Assembly (NCBI RefSeq): GCF_002245625.1
Contig: NZ_NOIG01000011.1
Coordinates: forward strand, 62,001 to 126,000
Direction: 5' to 3'
DNA from: Acidovorax kalamii
GTDB taxonomy: Bacteria; Pseudomonadota; Gammaproteobacteria; Burkholderiales; Burkholderiaceae_C
Length of the DNA stretch: 64,000 bases
The notes beneath the pieces are model-generated. The model did no database searches. It was not told the origin of the DNA and saw only the letters and a program-made list of their open reading frames with translations. Positions 52,006 through 58,959 of the stretch are shown in pieces; the stretch's first letter is position 1, and every line of letters begins with the position of its first letter. The position numbers and the translations under genes are program-made.

Positions 52006-53306
52006 AGCGCCATATGATGGGTTTCACCCTGGTGGAACTGTCGGTCGTTCTCCTCGCGCTGGGCTTGATCCTGCCAGGTGCGGTGATCTTCTGGCAATTG
52101 TCAGAGCGCCAACGTGTGACCACTGCCCAGATGGATGTACAGAAGCAGGCTCGTGATTCGCTGCTGGGTTTTCTGCATGCCAACTACCGCTTGCCTTGCC
52201 CCGCTGCCAACTCGCTCGGCGCAGAGGATTGCGCGAGCAACCGTCAGGTGGGATTTTTCCCGTGGCGCACGCTCAATCTTCCTCGGCCAGAAGCCGGAGC
52301 GCTACGGTACGGCGTTTCTCGCGCTCCTGACTCTGCCTCTGCATCTTTGGATGAGGATCTGGCGGTACGGCTGGATCGCATGAATCCGCTGAGGGTGCGC
52401 ACACCCGATCCCAAGCCACAGAATGCCGATGCCCCGAATCCGAACGCGCCTCCGATTCCCGTCTCAGGTGCGGGACTTTTGGGCGCGACCTACTCCGGCG
52501 ACGATGCAACGCCGCTGAATGCTGCATGCAACGCGGCGAATGCGCCTCCATGTCCCCTGGGAGTTGAAAATGCCGTCAATCTCATAGACATCTGCTTGGC
52601 GTTGAACCGGGGCGGTGATGGCCTCGTGCCTGCTGCGGGACGACTGGCCACGCAGGTGGGAGCCAATCGGCGGGCAGCCGCGTTTGTAGTTGCTGCTCCC
52701 GGAATGCTCGACGCAGATGGGAATGGTGCGGCTTTTGATGGCGCGAACGCAACGGCGGATAACACGACCCCAACCTTTGAGGCGCCGGGCCGGGCCGTGA
52801 CCGACACCTATGACGACATCGTGGTGGCAGCAAGCCACAACGAATTGTTTTCAGAGTTGAGCTGCGGCGCTTCGCTGTCTGCAGTTTCTCATGCCCATTT
52901 CAACGTCGCCACAGGCTCCCTTGTGATGGAGCGGGCGATGTATGACTACCGCGATCAGCTCTATATCGCTGTGGTGCTGGCACGGGCGGATGTGGCGGCT
53001 GCAGCCGCTGGCGTAGCGTCGGCGGTGGCGGGATCGCTAGACGCTGCGAAGGAGATGGTTTCCGCAGTGGCAGACACAACGATGTCCGTGGGCGCGCGAG
53101 CCTTCCAGATTGCCTTGGCTGCTGTCGGTATCGGGCTGGCGGTTGCTAGCGACGTGGCAGCGGCCTACGCAGTGATCGATGCCGCCTTGTCGTTAGCAGA
53201 GGCGGAGCAGGTTCACAGCGACTTCGCGGCCCGCACCACGGCCATGACCAACTTGTCGCGCACCCTTAACGAGAATGCGCTGCGCGCCGATGCGATCGGC
53301 CATTGA
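52002..53306 (+). CDS. Large minor prepilin with LPC module and Ala-rich tail (434 residues)
   Basis: The leader is very short, seven residues (MKRHMMG/FTLVEL), with Glu at +5. The module continues with YRLPCPAANSLGAEDC, GFFPWRTLNL, a Pro/Asn-rich insertion, AFVVAAPGMLDADGNGAAFD and TYDDIVVAAS. The C-terminal 140 residues form an Ala-rich helical region with the hydrophobic core FQIALAAVGIGLAVASDVAA. The stop overlaps an in-frame TTG of the last pilin gene. Codon use equals that of the rest of the locus. Confidence 0.85.
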   Translation: MKRHMMGFTLVELSVVLLALGLILPGAVIFWQLSERQRVTTAQMDVQKQARDSLLGFLHANYRLPCPAANSLGAEDCASNRQVGFFPWRTLNLPRPEAGALRYGVSRAPDSASASLDEDLAVRLDRMNPLRVRTPDPKPQNADAPNPNAPPIPVSGAGLLGATYSGDDATPLNAACNAANAPPCPLGVENAVNLIDICLALNRGGDGLVPAAGRLATQVGANRRAAAFVVAAPGMLDADGNGAAFDGANATADNTTPTFEAPGRAVTDTYDDIVVAASHNELFSELSCGASLSAVSHAHFNVATGSLVMERAMYDYRDQLYIAVVLARADVAAAAAGVASAVAGSLDAAKEMVSAVADTTMSVGARAFQIALAAVGIGLAVASDVAAAYAVIDAALSLAEAEQVHSDFAARTTAMTNLSRTLNENALRADAIGH

Positions 53307-53332
53307 ATCCCAAGCTTATCGAGTTACGCACC

Positions 53333-54082
53333 ATGACCCCCATTTCTGCATTCACCGCTGGCGGCCGCCTGTCTCGCCGCCAGCGCGGCTTCTCACTGAT
53401 CGAGTTGAGCGTGGTCTTGATCGTTATCGGGCTTGTGATCGGCGCTGTGGCTGTAGGTCGGGACCTGCAGCGGTCCGCTGCCAACCAGCGTTTGTCCACG
53501 GACTTCATCCAAGGGTGGCAACTCGCTTATGAGGCGTACTTCAACGGCGTGGGCCGCCCGCCTGGAGACAACCCGTCCAATCCGACGGGGCGCGTGAATG
53601 GCAATGCCACCCCGGCGGGCACGGAGTTGTGCGGTACGACAATGATCAATGAGTTTTTGGCAGCAGGAATTCGCGTACCTACAGGGCGTACAGAGGGTCA
53701 ACAAGACCGGTACGTGTACCTCGACAGCAATGGCAACCCCCAAGAGGCGCGTGTCTGCTTTCAGAGCGTTAATTGGTCTGAACCCGCCGATACCGTGAAC
53801 AACTACGTGCTCCGTCCACGCAACGTGATGGTGATTCGTGGAGTGACCTTTTCCTTGGCGGGCTCGTTAGACCAGCAGATTGATGGCCGCACCGATGCGC
53901 GTTTTGGAAGCTTGCGCGAAGGGCCTCTGGCGAACGGCACAGTACCTGCTGCCGACACAACCAACAGTACGGGTATGAACTGGTCCATTGATGACCGTGT
54001 TGCATTCGGTGCTGCGGTGCCAACTTCGCTGGATGAGTCTCAGGTGGCCGTGACTACGGCCTATTTCAAGATGATGCGTTGA
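53333..54082 (+). CDS. Type IV prepilin, paralogue 4
   Basis: This 249-residue prepilin is cleaved after RQRG (RG/FSLIEL), with Glu at +5. It shares with paralogues 1-3 the blocks VPTGRTEGQQDRYVYLDSNG and NVMVIRGVTFSLAGSLDQQI, but is more diverged. I choose the ATG at 53333, which gives an 18-residue leader; a TTG at 53303 overlapping the previous stop would add ten residues. It is the last gene of the locus and may be a minor variant of the major subunits. Confidence 0.88.
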   Translation: MTPISAFTAGGRLSRRQRGFSLIELSVVLIVIGLVIGAVAVGRDLQRSAANQRLSTDFIQGWQLAYEAYFNGVGRPPGDNPSNPTGRVNGNATPAGTELCGTTMINEFLAAGIRVPTGRTEGQQDRYVYLDSNGNPQEARVCFQSVNWSEPADTVNNYVLRPRNVMVIRGVTFSLAGSLDQQIDGRTDARFGSLREGPLANGTVPAADTTNSTGMNWSIDDRVAFGAAVPTSLDESQVAVTTAYFKMMR

Positions 54083-54125
54083 ATGCCGCCTTCAAGACCG
54101 TTCGTGGACCTGGATTGAGCAGCCG

Positions 54126-54476
54126 TCAAAACCCCGCCAGCTGAAACCGCTGGTCAAAATTCATCTTGCCCAGCAGGCGCAGCGCGGCGTTGCGGGTGGT
54201 GTTGTCTACCTTGCTGATGTCCAGGCTATAGCGCTTGGCGGTGGACACAACGTCCACACATTTGTGGCCCCACTGCACGGCCACGAGCAGGGCGGGGCGC
54301 TGGCCGGCTTCGGCGCCCACCGATACGCCGCGCTGTTCGGGGCGCAGCATGAATTCGAGATGGGGGGTGCGCACCAGGGTGAGGCGGTCGGCGCCCCGGG
54401 GGCCGAGTGCGAACGAGACCACCCAGTCGTCTTCGTCTTCCACCGTCACAAACGGAACATGCTGGGGTGCGGCCAT
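54126..54476 (-). CDS. Conserved-looking small hypothetical protein
   Basis: This 116-residue soluble protein has no recognised domain. It reads VPFVTVEDEDDWVVSFALGP, then a beta-rich stretch, then the C-terminal LDISKVDNTTRNAALRLLGK. I take the ATG at 54476; the frame is open to 54566 but the added residues are low-complexity Pro/Thr. It is convergent with the last pilin gene and unrelated to it by strand. The function is unknown. Confidence 0.6.
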   Translation of the reverse strand: MAAPQHVPFVTVEDEDDWVVSFALGPRGADRLTLVRTPHLEFMLRPEQRGVSVGAEAGQRPALLVAVQWGHKCVDVVSTAKRYSLDISKVDNTTRNAALRLLGKMNFDQRFQLAGF

Positions 54477-54757
54477 GGTGCTGGGCGTAGGGGTTGGAGG
54501 GCGGGGCGGGTGGGCCGCCGTGGTGCACTGCCCGGGGTGCGGGCGGGCGCCAGTATGCCGTTGCAAGCGCTGTGCCTGCTGCGGGAGAACCCGAGGTTGG
54601 GCCTTTCCAACGCGGGGCGCGGGTGTCAGCCTGGTGCAAGGCTGGCGCGGTGGGCGGCGATGCCGTGGGCGGGTGGGGCGGATGAGGCCAGGCCGTGAAT
54701 TAGGGTAGCGAAAATCGGCCTATGCGCTCGACCATCATGACTTTTTTGGCTATTGTT
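54477..54757. repeat. Intergenic gap with interspersed repeat copy 6 (54714-54772)
   Basis: The repeat has AAAATCGGCCTATGCGCTCG, then TTTGGCTATTGTTTTAATAG and CAATTGGG. It is more diverged than the others. The remaining bases of this 281-base gap upstream of the small hypothetical gene show no gene. Confidence 0.5.
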
Positions 54758-56233
54758 TTAATAGCAATTGGGTGAGGCCTGGTGCTCTGCCGCGCCCATG
54801 GCCAATCTAGTCGCCAGTTGGCCCACGGTGGCCAGCGCGGCCTGCAGCCGGTGCTGGGCGGGGTGGCCGTAGTTGATGCGCACGCAGTGCGCAAACCGCT
54901 GGTCGGCCGAGAAGATCTGCCCGGGCGCCAGGCTGATGCCCTGCTGCAGTGCCAGCCGGTGCAGCTCCAGCGCGTTGACCGGGGGCGGCAGCTCCACCCA
55001 CAAAAAGTACCCACCCTCGGGCCGCGACACCCTCGTGCCGCGCGGGAAGTGCTGGGCCACCGCTGCCAGCGCAATCGCCTGTTGTTGTTCCAGGCTGCGG
55101 CGCAGGGCACGCAGGTGCCGGTCATACCCACCCTGGGCCAGGTACTCCGACAGCGCCTGCTGCGATGGCGTGGCGGCAGAGAGCGTGGTCATCAGCTTGA
55201 GTCGCTGCACGGCCGTGGCCTGGCGGCCCGCCGCCACCCAGCCCACGCGGTAGCCGGGCGCCAGGCTTTTGCTGAACGAGCTGCAGTGCATCACCAGCCC
55301 TTCGGTATCAAACGCCTTGGCTGGGGGCGGGCGCTGGGGGCCAAAGTGCAGCTCGCCATATACGTCGTCCTCGATCAGCGGCACGCCGTGGTGGGCGAGC
55401 AGGGCGACGAGTTCGCGTTTTTTTCCCTCGGGCATCAGGCTTCCCAGCGGGTTCTGAAAGCTGGGCATGAGCCAGCAGGCCTTGATGGGCTGGTGGGGTG
55501 GCTGGCGCTCCAGCGCCTCGGCCAGCGCGGCCAGGTCGATGCCGTCGCGCGGGTGGGTGGCGATCTCCAGCGCCTGCAGGTTCAGCCGCTCCAGCGCCTG
55601 CAGCGCGGCGTAGAAGGTGGGCGATTCGACCACCACCACATCGCCGGGCTGGGTGACGGCCTCAAGGCAGAGGTTGAGCGCTTCCATCGCGCCGTTGGTG
55701 ATGATGATTTCTTCCACATCCACCGCCGTGCCGTGCACGCCGTAGCGCAGCGCAATCTGCTGGCGCAGGCGTTCGTCGCCGGGCGGCAGGCTTTGCACGA
55801 TGTTCCACGGGTCGAGCTTGCGCATGCCGCTGGCCAGGCACCGCGCCAGGCGCTCCAGCGGAAACAGCTCCAGCCCCGGGAAGGCCGAGCCCAGCGGCAC
55901 CAGGTCGCGGTCGCGTGCCAGGCCCAGCACTTCGAACACCAGGTCGCTGATCGCCACGCCGGTGGAGGTGGCGGCGGGCTGCGAGGGCAGGGGCTCGGCG
56001 GGGCGGGCCTCGGCCGTGCCGGGCAGCCGGGCGCTGACGTAGTAGCCCGAGCGCGGGCGAGCGTGGATCAGGCCCTGGGCCTCCAGCAGGTAGTAGGCCT
56101 CGAACACGGTGGACGGGCTGATGCCCCGCGTGCGGCTGGCCTCGCGCACCGAGGGCACGCGGTCGCCCGGGCGCAGCGCGCCGCTGTGGATGAGCTGGGC
56201 GATGGCGTCGGCATGGCGTTCGTAGCGTTTCAT
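54758..56233 (-). CDS. MocR-family regulator (GntR HTH plus PLP aminotransferase fold)
   Basis: This 491-residue regulator has an N-terminal GntR winged HTH (ALRPGDRVPSVREASRTRGI, SPSTVFEAYYLLEAQG). It is fused to a fold-type I aminotransferase domain with the PLP lysine in SSFSKSLAPGYRVGW and conserved ITNGAMEALNLCLEA and EDDVYGELHF. MocR proteins use PLP or an amino-acid adduct as effector. It is divergent from the cytochrome genes across a 143-base gap with paired direct repeats. Target genes could be those cytochromes or the regulator itself. Confidence 0.92.
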   Translation of the reverse strand: MKRYERHADAIAQLIHSGALRPGDRVPSVREASRTRGISPSTVFEAYYLLEAQGLIHARPRSGYYVSARLPGTAEARPAEPLPSQPAATSTGVAISDLVFEVLGLARDRDLVPLGSAFPGLELFPLERLARCLASGMRKLDPWNIVQSLPPGDERLRQQIALRYGVHGTAVDVEEIIITNGAMEALNLCLEAVTQPGDVVVVESPTFYAALQALERLNLQALEIATHPRDGIDLAALAEALERQPPHQPIKACWLMPSFQNPLGSLMPEGKKRELVALLAHHGVPLIEDDVYGELHFGPQRPPPAKAFDTEGLVMHCSSFSKSLAPGYRVGWVAAGRQATAVQRLKLMTTLSAATPSQQALSEYLAQGGYDRHLRALRRSLEQQQAIALAAVAQHFPRGTRVSRPEGGYFLWVELPPPVNALELHRLALQQGISLAPGQIFSADQRFAHCVRINYGHPAQHRLQAALATVGQLATRLAMGAAEHQASPNCY

Positions 56234-56271
56234 GGGCGTAGAAACCGGGTGCAGGCGTTGATGCAGGGCAA

Positions 56272-56307
56272 ACTGATCTGTATTTTTAACTGGAAACTGA
56301 ATCTGTA
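56272..56307. promoter_or_regulatory. MocR operator candidate: direct repeat ACTGA[A]TCTGTA
   Basis: The copies at 56272-56282 and 56296-56307 differ by one inserted A and lie about 24 bases apart, slightly over two helical turns. MocR proteins commonly recognise such direct repeats. The site is 39 bases upstream of the MocR start codon and 70 bases before the cytochrome start. Confidence 0.5.
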
Positions 56308-56376
56308 CTGTTTTTTGATGTGCGCGTAGAGTTGCTTTGGAATCTCCCTGTGCTCCGTTGCCCCACCCATATCCCC

Positions 56377-57135
56377 ATGATTGATTGCCTGCACCGTTTG
56401 CATCGCCTGCTGTGCCCCCTTGCTGTTGTGTTCTTCCTGTCTGCGGGCCTGGCTGCCGGGGTGGCGGCACAGCCCGCCCCCACCACTGCGGCACCGGCCG
56501 CCGCCATGGCCCCGCGTGTGCTGGCCTGCACCGTGTGCCACGGCAAGGAGGGCCGCGCCACGCCAGACGGCTACTTTCCGCGCATTGCGGGCAAACCGGC
56601 GGGTTACCTGGCCAACCAGCTGCTCAACTTCCGCGACGGACGGCGCAGCTACCCGCAGATGACCTACCTCATCGAGCACCTGACCGATGACTACCTGCGC
56701 GAGATGGCCGAACACTTTGCGGCGCTGGACCTGCCGTACCCGCCCCCACCGCCGCCCCAGGCCCCGCCCGCCGTGCTGGAGCAGGGCCGCAGGCTGGTGC
56801 AGCAGGGCGATGTGGCCCGCAACGTCCCTGCCTGCGTGGCCTGCCATGGCGCGGCCATGACGGGCGTGGCGCCGTCCATCCCCGGCCTGCTGGGGCTGCC
56901 GCGCGACTACCTCAACAGCCAGCTCGGCGCCTGGAAAACCGGCCAGCGCCGCGCCCATGCGCCGGATTGCATGGCCGACATTGCGCGCCAGCTCACGCCC
57001 GAGGAGGTGAGCGCTGTATCTGCCTGGCTGGCGGCCCAGCCCGTGGCGGCGGGCGGCAAGCCTGCGCGCACCCTGCCTGCCGCCATGCCCGCCCGCTGCG
57101 GCGGCGTGGCCGATGTGCCGGTGGCTGGACGCTGA
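56377..57135 (+). CDS. Diheme cytochrome c (c4-like)
   Basis: This 252-residue exported protein has a signal peptide (core LLCPLAVVFFLSAGLAAGVA) and two heme-binding CxxCH sites, CTVCHGKEG and CVACHGAAM. Each is followed by a distal Met region (LLNFRDGRRSYPQM in the first half). The two-domain layout resembles cytochrome c4 or the diheme subunits of dehydrogenases. A Pro-rich linker (YPPPPPPQAPP) joins the halves. The gene ends 12 bases before the triheme cytochrome gene, so they form an operon. Confidence 0.88.
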   Translation: MIDCLHRLHRLLCPLAVVFFLSAGLAAGVAAQPAPTTAAPAAAMAPRVLACTVCHGKEGRATPDGYFPRIAGKPAGYLANQLLNFRDGRRSYPQMTYLIEHLTDDYLREMAEHFAALDLPYPPPPPPQAPPAVLEQGRRLVQQGDVARNVPACVACHGAAMTGVAPSIPGLLGLPRDYLNSQLGAWKTGQRRAHAPDCMADIARQLTPEEVSAVSAWLAAQPVAAGGKPARTLPAAMPARCGGVADVPVAGR

Positions 57136-57147
57136 GGAGGCGCAACG

Positions 57148-58428
57148 ATGAAACGCATCCTCTGGACGATCTCTTGCGCACTCGCGGCCCTGGGCATTGC
57201 CGCCGCCGCTGTGGTCACCTTGAACCTGCGGGGCGAAGAACCACTGCCCGCCACCGAAACCCTGCAATCCACGCCCGCACTGGTGCAGCGCGGCGAATAC
57301 CTGGCCCGCGTCGGCAACTGCATGGCCTGCCACACCACGCAGGGCGGGGCGCCGTTTGCGGGCGGGCGCGGCATCGAGACGCCGTTTGGCGTGGTGCACA
57401 GCTCCAACCTCACGCCCGACAAGGCCCACGGCATTGGCGCGTGGACATCGGCCGAGTTCTGGCGCGCCATGCACCATGGCCGCAGTAAGGACGGGCGGCT
57501 GCTGTACCCGGCCTTTCCGTACCCCAACTACACGCAGGTGACGCGCGAGGATTCGGACGCAATCTTTGCGTATCTGCAGAGCATTCCCGCCGCTGCCGAC
57601 GCCAATCGGCCGCATGCCTTGCGGTTTCCGTACAACACGCAGGCGGCGCTGGGTGTGTGGCGGGCGCTGTTCTTCACGCCCGGAGCGCCCCGGCCCGAGG
57701 CCACGCAAACGGCCGAGTACAACCGGGGCGCTTACCTGGTCAACGGCCTGGGCCACTGCACCGCCTGCCATACGCCGCGCAACGCGCTGGGTGCCACCAC
57801 CGACGCCAAGGCGTTCACGGGCGGGCTGATCCCGGTGCAGAACTGGTACGCGCCTGCGCTCAATGCGGCGCATGAGGCGGGTGTCAAAGAATGGAAAACC
57901 GACGACGTGGTGGCCTTGCTGCAAACCGGCGTGGCCCCGCAGGGCTCGGTGCTGGGCCCCATGGCCGAGGTGGTGTTCCGCAGCACGCAGTACCTGAGCG
58001 ATGCCGATGCGCGCGCCATGGCGGTGTACCTGCAGGGCCTGCCGCAGCAGGAGCACAAGGCGCTTGCTGCCGGGGCCGCACCACCGGCCAACGCCCTGGC
58101 GCGCGGCGCCAAGGTGTATGAACAGCACTGCGCCCAGTGCCATGGCGACCAGGGGCAGGGCGAGCCCGGTGCCTTCCCCGCGCTGGCGGGCAACCGCGCC
58201 GTCACGCTGGCCGACCCCACCAACCTGGTGCGCGTGGTGCTGCAAGGCGGCTACCTGCCAGCCACGGCGGGCAACCCGCGCCCGCATGGCATGCCGCCGT
58301 TCCAGCAGTTGTTGTCCGACGAAGACATTGCAGCCGTGACCACCTTGGTGCGCAACAGCTGGGGCAACCGGGCGCCCGGGGTGGGTACCATTGAGGTTTA
58401 CCGCGCCCGGGAACGGCGCGGTTTGTAG
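57148..58428 (+). CDS. Triheme cytochrome c, alcohol/gluconate dehydrogenase subunit type
   Basis: This 426-residue exported protein has an N-terminal membrane anchor or signal (ISCALAALGIAAAAVVTL) and three CxxCH sites: CMACHTTQG, CTACHTPRN and CAQCHGDQG. The motif FAGGRGIETPFGVVHSSNLT is the hallmark of the cytochrome subunits of membrane-bound alcohol, aldehyde and gluconate dehydrogenases, which pass electrons to quinone or an oxidase. No catalytic dehydrogenase subunit lies next to it. GGAGG precedes the ATG at seven bases. Confidence 0.9.
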   Translation: MKRILWTISCALAALGIAAAAVVTLNLRGEEPLPATETLQSTPALVQRGEYLARVGNCMACHTTQGGAPFAGGRGIETPFGVVHSSNLTPDKAHGIGAWTSAEFWRAMHHGRSKDGRLLYPAFPYPNYTQVTREDSDAIFAYLQSIPAAADANRPHALRFPYNTQAALGVWRALFFTPGAPRPEATQTAEYNRGAYLVNGLGHCTACHTPRNALGATTDAKAFTGGLIPVQNWYAPALNAAHEAGVKEWKTDDVVALLQTGVAPQGSVLGPMAEVVFRSTQYLSDADARAMAVYLQGLPQQEHKALAAGAAPPANALARGAKVYEQHCAQCHGDQGQGEPGAFPALAGNRAVTLADPTNLVRVVLQGGYLPATAGNPRPHGMPPFQQLLSDEDIAAVTTLVRNSWGNRAPGVGTIEVYRARERRGL

Positions 58429-58479
58429 CGGGTCCGCTGGTGTTGACGGACTGCTGCGCCAGCCCCAGGAGCCCGTTTG

Positions 58480-58884
58480 ATGTCCAGCCCCGCCACACTG
58501 CCCCCGTCCACCCCCTCAAGCCCTGCGGCCGCCATGCCCGGTGGCTGGTGGGCCGTGTGCCTGTGCGCGGCCTGGTGTGGCACCTGCGGCATCTACCGCC
58601 CCTTGTTCGACGAACTGGCCCGCGTGCACCCGGACGTGCGGTTTGAATGGGTGGACATCGAGGACGAATCCGATCTGGCGGGCGACCTGGACGTGGAAAC
58701 ATTCCCCACGCTGCTGATCGCCGATGGCGAGCGTGCGCTGTTCCTGGGCCCCTTGCTGCCCCAGGCGCCGGTGCTGGCGCGGCTGCTGGCCAGCCTGCAG
58801 GCGGCCACGCCTGGCAGCAGTGCCGGGGCAGGGCAGGAGGCCCAGGGCGTGTTCGAGCGCGTGCGGGCCGCCCGCGGGCGCTGA
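58480..58884 (+). CDS. Thioredoxin-like protein
   Basis: This 134-residue protein has a thioredoxin active site AAWCGTCGIYRPLFDELA (WCGTC) and a cis-proline in VETFPTLLIADG. The active site CGTC differs from the classical CGPC. The N-terminal Pro/Ser-rich stretch is not a clear signal peptide, so a cytosolic location is likely. AGGAG lies eight bases upstream of the ATG. It is on the same strand as the cytochromes, 51 bases downstream, but a role in cytochrome maturation is unproven. Confidence 0.85.
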   Translation: MSSPATLPPSTPSSPAAAMPGGWWAVCLCAAWCGTCGIYRPLFDELARVHPDVRFEWVDIEDESDLAGDLDVETFPTLLIADGERALFLGPLLPQAPVLARLLASLQAATPGSSAGAGQEAQGVFERVRAARGR

Positions 58885-58897
58885 GGCGCTGCGGGTT

Positions 58898-58957
58898 GTT
58901 TGCTCCTGTTTTGATAGCTAATCGCGCTTGATGGTCGCGCGCAAGAGGCATTTTTTT
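58898..58957. repeat. Interspersed AAGCGC/AGCTAT repeat, copy 7 (reverse orientation)
   Basis: The copy reads GTTTTGATAGCTAATCGCGC followed by TTGATGGTCGCGCGCAAGAG and GCATTTTTTT. Its complement matches copy 3 well. It directly precedes the start of the helicase gene and leaves no room for a normal Shine-Dalgarno. Confidence 0.6.
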
Positions 58958-58959
58958 CC

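Noticed and set aside
54782..56329. Plus-strand frame of 515 codons opposite the MocR gene
   Set aside because: Arg/Gln/His-rich shadow frame; the minus strand has the GntR HTH and PLP-lysine motifs.
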